Assembly (NCBI GenBank): GCA_016293865.1
Contig: JAEDDG010000020.1
Location: 1 to 37,252 of the forward strand
Source: Oscillospiraceae bacterium
Lineage (GTDB): Bacteria; Bacillota; Clostridia; Oscillospirales; Oscillospiraceae
Reading direction: 5' to 3'
DNA: 37,252 nucleotides
Below are positions 1 to 6,813 of this stretch, piece by piece. The number at the start of each line of letters is the position of its first letter. Within the stretch, counting starts at the first letter, position 1. A program made the position numbers and the translations under genes. The notes beneath the pieces were generated by a model. It was not told the DNA's origin and did not search any database. It saw only the letters and a program-made list of their open reading frames with translations.

Positions 1-55
1 ACCCCCGACCTACTGCTTAGAAGGCAGTTGCTCTATCCAGCTGAGCTATTGGCGC
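1..55 (-). tRNA. tRNA-Arg (anticodon TCT), 3' end cut by window edge
   Basis: Read on the minus strand, the sequence opens with an acceptor strand GCGCCAA, a D-arm with GCTC/GAGC, and an anticodon stem ACTGC/GCAGT enclosing the loop CTTCTAA. The anticodon is therefore TCT, which reads AGA (Arg). The T-arm and the 3' acceptor strand lie beyond the left edge. It follows tRNA-Gly on the same strand by about 30 bases and is probably cotranscribed with it. Confidence 0.9.
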
Positions 56-84
56 ATATCAACTAAACCGCCCCTTCTCTCTGC

Positions 85-159
85 TGGAGCGGGTGATGGG
101 AATCGAACCCACGTCCCCAGCTTGGAAGGCTGGTGCACTAGCCGTTGTGCTACACCCGC
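85..159 (-). tRNA. tRNA-Gly (anticodon TCC)
   Basis: A complete cloverleaf can be read on the minus strand. The acceptor pairs GCGGGTG with CACCCGC, followed by discriminator T and an encoded CCA. The anticodon stem CCAGC/GCTGG encloses the loop CTTCCAA, giving anticodon TCC (Gly, GGA). The T-loop TTCGATT is present. The gene is 75 bases long including CCA. Confidence 0.95.
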
Positions 160-187
160 GCGTCCAACTCAATCACACGGCTAAAAG

Positions 188-217
188 ATAATAGCACATT
201 CTTGGGCTGATTGTCAA
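188..217 (-). promoter_or_regulatory. Promoter of the tRNA-Gly/tRNA-Arg unit
   Basis: On the minus strand TTGACA (212-217) and TATTAT (188-193) are separated by 18 bp, about 28 bases upstream of the tRNA-Gly 5' end. The stretch from here to about position 330 is AT-rich with no gene. Confidence 0.75.
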
Positions 218-333
218 TATTTTTTATCATTCTTTTTGTCAAATTTTTTCTCTGTCCAAAAGCCAGCGCCCGGTTTTCAGCGTTACGCCCGCTCCGGCCC
301 GCATACAGTTTTAAAATTTGTTGGATATTGAAA

Positions 334-362
334 TTGACGTTTTCTTTTCGTGACAGTATAAT
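334..362 (+). promoter_or_regulatory. Promoter of the citrate/2-oxoglutarate operon
   Basis: TTGACG (334-339) and TATAAT (357-362) are separated by exactly 17 bp, which is near consensus. The predicted transcription start is close to 369, leaving a leader of about 29 bases before the ATG at 398. This rules out the in-frame TTG at 362 as a translation start. Confidence 0.85.
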
Positions 363-371
363 TGTATACAT
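362..371. promoter_or_regulatory. Candidate GntR/FadR-type operator TTGTATACAT
   Basis: Positions 363-370 are a perfect 8-bp palindrome, TGTATACA, with the GT...AC half-site arrangement typical of FadR-subfamily GntR operators. It lies between the -10 box and the predicted start of transcription, a repressor position. The second gene of the operon encodes a FadR-type GntR protein, so autoregulation is the natural inference. Only one copy was found by eye. Confidence 0.5.
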
Positions 372-397
372 TAATACCCGAAAGCGAGTGGTTTTTC

Positions 398-1774
398 ATG
401 CTGGAAATCTCAAACAAAACGAACCTGCTTGAACAAAAGAGCTACAGATACTCTCTGCAGGATGTGGAGGAACCCAATCTTTACCGGGACATCTACAACT
501 ATGAGGAAATACCGCGGGTTGCATTCAACCACCGCCGTGTCCCCATCGGCATGCCGGAGGAGATCTGGATCACAGACACTACCTTCCGCGACGGTCAGCA
601 GTCCGTTGAGCCTTATACAGTCGATCAGATCGTTGATCTTTACAAGCTCATGTCCAGACTGGGCGGTCCCTTCGGCATCATCCGTCAGACGGAGTTTTTC
701 GTTTACAGCAAGAAAGACCGTGAGGCGCTGGAGCGCTGCATGAGTCTCGGGCTGAAATTCCCAGAGATCACCACCTGGATCCGCGCCACAAAAAATGACT
801 TTAAGCTTGTCAAGGATCTGGGCATCCGTGAAACCGGCATTCTTGTCTCCTGCAGCGACTATCACATTTTCAAAAAGCTTCAGATGACGCGCAGTCAGGT
901 TATGGACCAGTACCTTGCCACGGTTGCCATGGCCTTTGAGGCCGGCGTTGTTCCCCGCTGTCACTTTGAAGACATCACCCGGGCCGATTTTTACGGTTTT
1001 GTGGTTCCTTTTGTCAACGAGCTGATGAAAATGTCCGCCGAGGCGGGCATTCCCGTGAAAATCCGCGCCTGCGACACCATGGGTTACGGTGTTCCCTATC
1101 CCGAGGTCGCGCTGCCCCGCAGCGTGCCCGGCATCATCTACGGCCTGCAGCATTATTCCGACGTGCCCAGCGACATGCTGGAATGGCACGGCCACAACGA
1201 CTTCTACAAGGCCGTGACCAACGCCACAACTGCCTGGCTGTACGGCGCCTCTGCGGTCAACTGCTCCCTGCTGGGCATCGGCGAGCGCACCGGCAATATC
1301 CCGCTGGAAGCCATGATTATGGAATATGCATCGCTGCGCGGTTCGCTGGACGGCATGGATCCCACCGTCATCACTGAAATTGCAGAATATTTCAAGAAAA
1401 AGATCGGTTACAATATCCCGCCCATGACGCCTTTTGTAGGCCGCAACTTCAATGTCACACGGGCAGGCATCCACGCGGACGGACTTCTGAAAGATGAGGA
1501 AATCTACAACATTTTCGACACGAAAAAGATACTGAACCGTCCGGCATCCGTAATGATCGGCAAGACGTCTGGCCTTGCCGGGATCGCCTACTGGATCAAC
1601 GAAAACTATAATCTCTCCGCCAACGAGGCGCTGAACAAGCGCGATCCGCTGGTTCTGTCCCTGAAGGAATGGATCGATCAGGAATACGAAGGCGGCCGGC
1701 AGACATCCCTGTCCACCCATGAGCTTGAAGAAAAGATTGAGCAGCTGTCCGGTGGCCGGTTCAGACGCCTGTAA
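398..1774 (+). CDS. Probable Re-type citrate synthase (homocitrate/isopropylmalate synthase superfamily)
   Basis: This 458-residue protein belongs to the DRE-TIM metallolyase family, whose members condense acetyl-CoA with a 2-oxoacid. Visible motifs are DTTFRDGQQ (about residues 60-68), the metal-binding HGHND (264-268) and GERTGN (295-300). On sequence alone it could be homocitrate or isopropylmalate synthase. The same transcription unit encodes an aconitase and an NADP-isocitrate dehydrogenase, and no leucine or lysine genes are present. The best reading is therefore Re-citrate synthase, the non-homologous citrate synthase first described in Clostridium kluyveri, making citrate for glutamate synthesis. 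The ATG at 398 is chosen because the in-frame TTG at 362 overlaps the -10 box. The Shine-Dalgarno sequence is weak. Family assignment is strong; the exact substrate is inferred from context. Confidence 0.8.
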   Translation: MLEISNKTNLLEQKSYRYSLQDVEEPNLYRDIYNYEEIPRVAFNHRRVPIGMPEEIWITDTTFRDGQQSVEPYTVDQIVDLYKLMSRLGGPFGIIRQTEFFVYSKKDREALERCMSLGLKFPEITTWIRATKNDFKLVKDLGIRETGILVSCSDYHIFKKLQMTRSQVMDQYLATVAMAFEAGVVPRCHFEDITRADFYGFVVPFVNELMKMSAEAGIPVKIRACDTMGYGVPYPEVALPRSVPGIIYGLQHYSDVPSDMLEWHGHNDFYKAVTNATTAWLYGASAVNCSLLGIGERTGNIPLEAMIMEYASLRGSLDGMDPTVITEIAEYFKKKIGYNIPPMTPFVGRNFNVTRAGIHADGLLKDEEIYNIFDTKKILNRPASVMIGKTSGLAGIAYWINENYNLSANEALNKRDPLVLSLKEWIDQEYEGGRQTSLSTHELEEKIEQLSGGRFRRL

Positions 1775-1795
1775 TTTACGAAGGGAGAACGCCAT

Positions 1796-2461
1796 ATGAT
1801 CATTCACAAATCCGTCTCCCTGGCCGATCAGGTTTTTGAGCGGCTGGAGAGCGATATCCTCACCGGAAAATACCAGCGCGGCGAGATTCTGACGGAGCTG
1901 AAGCTCTGCCAGGAGCTGGGAGTCAGCCGCACGCCGGTGCGCGAAGCGCTGCGCCGGCTGGAGCAGGAACACATTATCGAGGAATGCGGCAAGGGAATGC
2001 TGGTTTTGAGCATCACCCCGGAGGATGCCGAGAATATTTACAATATCCGCAAACGCATCGAAGGGCTGGCTGCCTCCGCTTGTGCCCGCTGCATCACGGA
2101 CGCACAGCTGCAGGAGCTGCAGGAAATTGTTGAGCTGCAGGAGTTTTACGCGAAAAAACGCGATGCTGAAAAAATCAAAGCCATGGACAGTGAATTCCAT
2201 CAGAAAATCTATAAATACAGCGGCAGCACCGTGTTTTACGACACACTGGTTCCTCTTCACAAGAAAATCCAGAAGTTCCGCAAAACTTCGCTGATGGACA
2301 AAAGCCGGGCAAAATCCTCCACTGCCGAGCACCGCCGTGTGTTCGAGGCCATCGCAGCACATGATCCGGCTGCTGCCGAAAAAGCCATGGTGGAGCATGT
2401 CTGCAAGGCCCAGAAGCATCTGGAAGAAATGGAAGCAATTCAACAAACGGAGGCGGACTGA
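1796..2461 (+). CDS. GntR-family (FadR/FCD subfamily) transcriptional regulator
   Basis: This 221-residue regulator has an N-terminal winged helix (about residues 7-70, including the recognition stretch GVSRTPVREALRRLE) and a C-terminal all-helical FCD ligand-binding domain. The FCD metal-binding set is visible as D131, H135, H179 and H201, which suggests a metal-coordinated carboxylate ligand. It lies inside the citrate operon, 21 bases after the synthase and 2 bases before the aconitase, so it most likely senses a pathway acid such as citrate and controls its own operon. GGGAGA precedes the ATG. The ligand is inference; the family call is secure. Confidence 0.9.
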   Translation: MIIHKSVSLADQVFERLESDILTGKYQRGEILTELKLCQELGVSRTPVREALRRLEQEHIIEECGKGMLVLSITPEDAENIYNIRKRIEGLAASACARCITDAQLQELQEIVELQEFYAKKRDAEKIKAMDSEFHQKIYKYSGSTVFYDTLVPLHKKIQKFRKTSLMDKSRAKSSTAEHRRVFEAIAAHDPAAAEKAMVEHVCKAQKHLEEMEAIQQTEAD

Positions 2462-2463
2462 AA

Positions 2464-4710
2464 ATGGCAATGATTGAAAAACAGAATTCCGGCGTATATC
2501 TGCGCGGCGGCATCCCGACGGCAGCGTCCGGGAAAGATCCGGCCGCGCGTGAGAAGACGATGGCCTACTCCATTCTCCGCGCCCACGAAAAGCGCAGGAG
2601 CAACGACGGAAAAATGCGCATCGGCTTTGACGCCATGATCTCACACGACATCACTTATGTCGGCATCATCCAGACGGCGCGTGCCTCCGGCATGAAGGAG
2701 TTTCCCATTCCCTACGCGCTGACCAACTGCCACAACAGCCTGTGCGCCGTCGGCGGCACCATCAATGAGGACGATCACGCCTTCGGCCTTTCCGCTGCAA
2801 AAAAATACGGCGGCATCTATGTGCCTGCCAACCAGGCGGTCATCCATCAGTTCGCGCGTGAAAAGCTCTCCGGCTGCGGCAAAATGATTCTCGGCTCCGA
2901 CTCTCACACCCGCTACGGCTGCTACGGAACCATGGCGGTCGGCGAGGGCGGCGGCGAGCTGGCCAAGCAGCTTCTCAAAAACACATGGGATATTGACGAG
3001 CCTGAGGTGGTTCTCGTCTGGGTTGACGGAACGGTGCCGCACGGCATCGGTCCGCACGACGTCGCCATCGCCCTGGTGGGCGCCACGTTCCCGGACGGCT
3101 TTGTCAAAAACAAGGTTCTGGAGTTCGCCGGCCCCGGCATCGCCAGTCTGAGCATGGACTTCCGCATCGGCGTGGACGTGATGACCACAGAAACCAGCTG
3201 TCTGAGTTCCATCTGGATCACGGACAGCACGGTTCGTGATTTTTATCAGAATGTCGGCCGGCCCGATGCCTTCGCGCCGCTCTCTCCGGAAGACGGCGCA
3301 TATTACGACAGCATGGTCACCATTCATCTGGATCAGATGGAATCCATGATTGCTCTGCCCTTCCATCCCTCCAAAGCGTTCACCATTCATGAGCTGCAGA
3401 AGGATCCTGAGGGAATTTTCAAGGCCGTTGAAGCGGACTGCAACCGCTCTCTTGGCGGCAAAGTCACACTGGACCTGTGCCGCAGCATCAATCAGGAAGG
3501 CAAGGTTCAGTGCGACCAGGGCGTCATTGTGGGCTGTGCCGGCGGTATGTATGAAAACATCGTGGAAGCCGCGGCCATTCTGGACGGCAAAAGCGTCGGC
3601 AACGGCTACTTTGACCTGTCTGTCTATCCCTCATCCACGCCCATCAATCTTGCCATTGTCCGGGACGGCACGGCGCAGGCTCTGCTGGAAGCAGGCGCTG
3701 TGCTCAAGCCCTGTTTCTGCGGTCCCTGTTTCGGTGCAGGAGATACACCCGCACACAACACGCTCTCCATCCGTCACGCCACCCGCAATTTTGCCAACCG
3801 CGAGGGTTCCAAGCCCGCAAACGGCCAGATTGCCGCCGTCGCTCTGATGGACGCCCGTTCAATTGCCGCCACCGCCGCAAACGGCGGCGTGCTCACCGCA
3901 GCCACTGACATTGATTACACCGTTGCTCCCCATACGTATACATACAGCGACGAGATGTACGAAAAGCGCTGCTATTTCGGCTTCGGCAAGGCAGATCCCT
4001 CTGTGGAGCTGCGGCTGGGTCCGAACATCACCGACTGGCCGAAAATGCCCCGGCTGGAAGATGACCTTCTCGTCCGGCTCTGCGCTGTCATTGACGATGA
4101 GGTTACAACCACGGACGAACTGATTCCTTCCGGCGAGACGTCCAGCTACCGGTCAAATCCCATCGCCCTGTCCGAATTTGCCCTGTCCCGCCGCGTTCCG
4201 GAATACGTGGGCCGCAGCAAGGCCGTGCGCGAAATGGAAACCGAACGCCGCGCCGGCCGGACTGACGCCGCGGTTGCAGCCGCGCTGGGCGCCGTCGACG
4301 GCAGTGCGGACAGAACAACCGTCGGCTCCTGCATCTTCGCCCGCAAGCCCGGAGACGGCTCTGCGCGGGAACAGGCCGCATCCTGTCAGAAAGTTCTCGG
4401 CGGTTTTGCCAATATCTGCTATGAATATGCAACAAAGCGCTACCGCTCCAACTGCATCAACTGGGGCGTCATCCCCTTTACCATTGACCGGGATACAGCC
4501 TTTGATTACACAGACGGCGACTGGATTTATGTGCCGGGCGTACGCGCCGGCCTGCTCGCCGGACAGGAGGCCTTTGACGGAAAAGTGATCACGGAATCCG
4601 GCGTGCAGGACATCCGCCTCTATTGCCGCGATCTGTCCGAGGATGAAAAGCGCATCCTCACCGAAGGCTGTCTGATGAATTATTACGCCGCCGGCTATGG
4701 CGCCGACTGA
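2464..4710 (+). CDS. Aconitate hydratase, YbhJ/AcnC-like single-chain hydratase
   Basis: This 748-residue [4Fe-4S] hydro-lyase is expected to interconvert citrate and isocitrate. The three cluster cysteines are visible as C358 (VGCAGGMYEN) and C419/C422 (CGPC), with a spacing close to that of classical aconitase. LGSDSHTRYG (about 143-152) is the conserved substrate-loop motif. The C-terminal swivel domain has SSYRSNPIALSEFALSRR and GRSKAV, which resemble the E. coli YbhJ-type hydratases more than AcnA or AcnB. It starts 2 bases after the regulator stop, preceded by GGAGG. Its place between citrate synthase and isocitrate dehydrogenase supports an aconitase role, although family members are often annotated only as hydratase. 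Confidence 0.88.
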   Translation: MAMIEKQNSGVYLRGGIPTAASGKDPAAREKTMAYSILRAHEKRRSNDGKMRIGFDAMISHDITYVGIIQTARASGMKEFPIPYALTNCHNSLCAVGGTINEDDHAFGLSAAKKYGGIYVPANQAVIHQFAREKLSGCGKMILGSDSHTRYGCYGTMAVGEGGGELAKQLLKNTWDIDEPEVVLVWVDGTVPHGIGPHDVAIALVGATFPDGFVKNKVLEFAGPGIASLSMDFRIGVDVMTTETSCLSSIWITDSTVRDFYQNVGRPDAFAPLSPEDGAYYDSMVTIHLDQMESMIALPFHPSKAFTIHELQKDPEGIFKAVEADCNRSLGGKVTLDLCRSINQEGKVQCDQGVIVGCAGGMYENIVEAAAILDGKSVGNGYFDLSVYPSSTPINLAIVRDGTAQALLEAGAVLKPCFCGPCFGAGDTPAHNTLSIRHATRNFANREGSKPANGQIAAVALMDARSIAATAANGGVLTAATDIDYTVAPHTYTYSDEMYEKRCYFGFGKADPSVELRLGPNITDWPKMPRLEDDLLVRLCAVIDDEVTTTDELIPSGETSSYRSNPIALSEFALSRRVPEYVGRSKAVREMETERRAGRTDAAVAAALGAVDGSADRTTVGSCIFARKPGDGSAREQAASCQKVLGGFANICYEYATKRYRSNCINWGVIPFTIDRDTAFDYTDGDWIYVPGVRAGLLAGQEAFDGKVITESGVQDIRLYCRDLSEDEKRILTEGCLMNYYAAGYGAD

Positions 4711-4726
4711 CTGGAGGAAAAGCAAA

Positions 4727-5941
4727 ATGGAAAAAATTCAGATGACAACGCCGCTTGTGGAGATGGACGGCGATGAAATGACCCGCATCCTCTGGCAGAT
4801 GATCAAGGACAAGCTGATTCTGCCGTTTGTGGACCTGAAAACCGAATACTATGATCTGGGTCTGCTGCACAGAAACGAGACAAAGGACCAGGTGACAGTG
4901 GATGCAGCCAACGCCGCGTGCAGGCTCGGTGTTGCCGTCAAATGCGCCACCATTACCCCCAACAGGCAGCGCATGGAGGAGTATCCGCAGCTCACCGAGA
5001 TGTGGAAAAGTCCCAACGGCACCATCCGCTCCATCATGGACGGCACGGTTTTCCGCACGCCCATTGTGATTGACGCCATCCATCCGGTGGTCAAAAACTG
5101 GAAAAAGCCCATTACCATCGCCCGCCATGCCTACGGCGATGTATACAAGGCCGTGGATCTGCGCACCGATGAGCCCGGCACATGCACCATGACCTTCAAG
5201 GGCGTCAGCGGCCGGGAAACCACGCTGGACATCCAGAAGGTGGACGGTCCCGCAGTCTGGCAGGGCCAGCACAACAAGGAAAAGAGCATCCGTTCCTTTG
5301 CCCGCGCCTGCTTCCAGTATGCCGTGGATACAAAACAGGACCTGTGGTTTTCCACCAAGGACACCATTTCAAAGGTCTATGACGGCGAGTTCAAGGCCAT
5401 CTTTGAACAGGAATTTGAGCGCTACAAGGCACAGTTTGAAAAACTGGGCATCACATATTTCTACACCCTGATCGACGACGCTGTCGCCCGTGTGATCCGC
5501 TCTGAAGGCGGCTACATCTGGGCCTGCAAAAACTATGACGGCGACGTGATGAGCGACATGGTTTCCACCGCCTTTGGCTCCCTGGCCATGATGACTTCCG
5601 TCCTGGTTTCTCCGGACGGCAAATACGAGTACGAAGCGGCCCACGGCACCGTGACCCGTCATTACTACAAATATCTGAAGGGTGAAAAAACAAGCACAAA
5701 CCCCATGGCCACCATCTTTGCCTGGAGCGGCGCACTGAAAAAGCGCGGCGAGCTGGACGGTCTCCCCTCCCTGGTCAGCTTCGGAGAAAAGCTGGAACAG
5801 GCCAGCCTTGACACGCTGGAAAGCGGCGTCATGACAAAGGACCTTGTCGGTCTGGTGGCCCCCGGCTTCAAGGCCGCCGCCGTGACCAGCGAGGAATTCA
5901 TTGACGCCATTGCCGGACGCCTGTCCGCCGCCCTGAACTGA
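4727..5941 (+). CDS. icd: NADP-dependent isocitrate dehydrogenase, eukaryotic-type (type II)
   Basis: This 404-residue enzyme oxidatively decarboxylates isocitrate to 2-oxoglutarate. It resembles the human IDH1-like homodimeric subfamily more than E. coli Icd. Substrate-binding KSPNGTIR lies at about 94-101, RHAYGD is present, and HGTVTRHYYKY carries the Arg-His pair that reads the NADP 2'-phosphate. It also has STNPMATIFAWSGALKKRG near the C-terminus. An upstream in-frame ATG at 4697 lies inside the aconitase gene. The ATG at 4727 is preferred because GGAGG (4713-4717) sits properly before it. It is the last gene of the operon, followed at once by a terminator, and would supply NADPH and the glutamate carbon skeleton. 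Confidence 0.93.
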   Translation: MEKIQMTTPLVEMDGDEMTRILWQMIKDKLILPFVDLKTEYYDLGLLHRNETKDQVTVDAANAACRLGVAVKCATITPNRQRMEEYPQLTEMWKSPNGTIRSIMDGTVFRTPIVIDAIHPVVKNWKKPITIARHAYGDVYKAVDLRTDEPGTCTMTFKGVSGRETTLDIQKVDGPAVWQGQHNKEKSIRSFARACFQYAVDTKQDLWFSTKDTISKVYDGEFKAIFEQEFERYKAQFEKLGITYFYTLIDDAVARVIRSEGGYIWACKNYDGDVMSDMVSTAFGSLAMMTSVLVSPDGKYEYEAAHGTVTRHYYKYLKGEKTSTNPMATIFAWSGALKKRGELDGLPSLVSFGEKLEQASLDTLESGVMTKDLVGLVAPGFKAAAVTSEEFIDAIAGRLSAALN

Positions 5942-5954
5942 ACACATTCCCGCC

Positions 5955-5989
5955 GGCCGGATACGTCCAACGTATCCGGCCCTTTTTTT
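5955..5989 (+). terminator. Rho-independent terminator of the citrate operon
   Basis: A 12-bp perfect stem, GGCCGGATACGT / ACGTATCCGGCC, with a 3-base loop is followed by seven T residues. Confidence 0.95.
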
Positions 5990-6014
5990 GCAGGTCAGCA
6001 GCCGAAAGCCGGCA

Positions 6015-6043
6015 TTGAAAGCCGCCTCTGCACGCTTTATAAT
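6015..6043 (+). promoter_or_regulatory. Promoter of the first two-component operon
   Basis: TTGAAA (6015-6020) and TATAAT (6038-6043) are separated by 17 bp. The predicted start is near 6050, giving a leader of about 75 bases. Confidence 0.8.
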
Positions 6044-6047
6044 GGAC

Positions 6048-6090
6048 TTTAAGAAATCTTAAACACTTACCCCGTTTCATCTTAAATGAA
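6048..6090. promoter_or_regulatory. Cluster of inverted repeats over the transcription start (candidate regulator site)
   Basis: TTTAAGA-AA-TCTTAAA is a perfect 7+7 inverted repeat at 6048-6063, covering the expected start of transcription. The half site TCTTAAA recurs at 6080-6086, 23 bp downstream, inside a second inverted repeat, TTCAT-CTTAA-ATGAA (6076-6090). Binding by the response regulator just downstream is an inference. Confidence 0.45.
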
Positions 6091-6123
6091 TTTCTGATAA
6101 AGTCTTTTACGGAGGCGGAAAAT

Positions 6124-6813
6124 ATGTACAATATTCTGGTCTGCGACGATGAGCGCGACATTCGCAATGCGCTGAGGATCTACCTCACCGGTGAAGGCTA
6201 CAACGTGCTGGAGGCTGAAAACGGCCGGGAGGCCGTTGCATATATTGAAACGCAGCAGGTGCATCTCGTTCTGATGGATATCATGATGCCCATGATGGAC
6301 GGCATGTCAGCCACTGCCAAAATCCGCGAACTCAGCAACGTGCCGGTCATTCTTCTGACAGCCAAAAGCGAGGACACGGACAAAATTCTCGGTCTGACTG
6401 TCGGCGCGGATGATTATATCACAAAGCCCTTCAATCCGCTGGAAGTCATTGCGCGTGTCAAGGCGCAGCTGCGGCGTTATGCGCATTTGGGCGGCATGAA
6501 AAAAACGCCGGACGCGCTGACTGTCGGCGATATTTCCATGGACGACAATGCAAAGCAGGTCACACTGAACGGCGAACCTGTTCAGCTGACTCCCACGGAA
6601 TATGACGTACTGAAGCTGCTGATGGAAAACCCGGGCAAGGTTTATTCCTCGCGGGACATTTACCGCACAATCTGGCACGACGCGCCCATGGGCGCGGAAA
6701 ACACAATCGCCGTCCACATCCGCCATCTGCGGGAAAAGCTGGAGATTGACCCCAGCAATCCCCGCTATCTGAAGGTCGTCTGGGGACAGGGCTATAAACT
6801 GGAGGGGAAATGA
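6124..6813 (+). CDS. OmpR/PhoB-family response regulator (VanR-like)
   Basis: This 229-residue regulator has an N-terminal receiver domain with phosphoacceptor D52 (LVLMDIMMP), the acidic pair D8-D9, and the conserved Thr (LLTAK) and Lys (ITKPF). A C-terminal winged-helix DNA-binding domain follows (about 130-228; LTPTEYDVLKLL, IAVHIRHLREKL, WGQGYKLE). GGAGGCGG precedes the ATG. Its stop overlaps the kinase start (ATGA), so the pair is translationally coupled. Overall it looks like the VanR group. No van-type resistance genes lie nearby, so the target genes are unknown and may lie elsewhere. Confidence 0.93.
   Translation: MYNILVCDDERDIRNALRIYLTGEGYNVLEAENGREAVAYIETQQVHLVLMDIMMPMMDGMSATAKIRELSNVPVILLTAKSEDTDKILGLTVGADDYITKPFNPLEVIARVKAQLRRYAHLGGMKKTPDALTVGDISMDDNAKQVTLNGEPVQLTPTEYDVLKLLMENPGKVYSSRDIYRTIWHDAPMGAENTIAVHIRHLREKLEIDPSNPRYLKVVWGQGYKLEGK

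Noticed and set aside
410..2644. A 744-codon open frame on the minus strand, antisense to the citrate synthase and GntR genes.
   Set aside because: The plus strand encodes clear conserved proteins. The antisense translation has no recognisable domain and is the usual by-product of GC-rich codon use.
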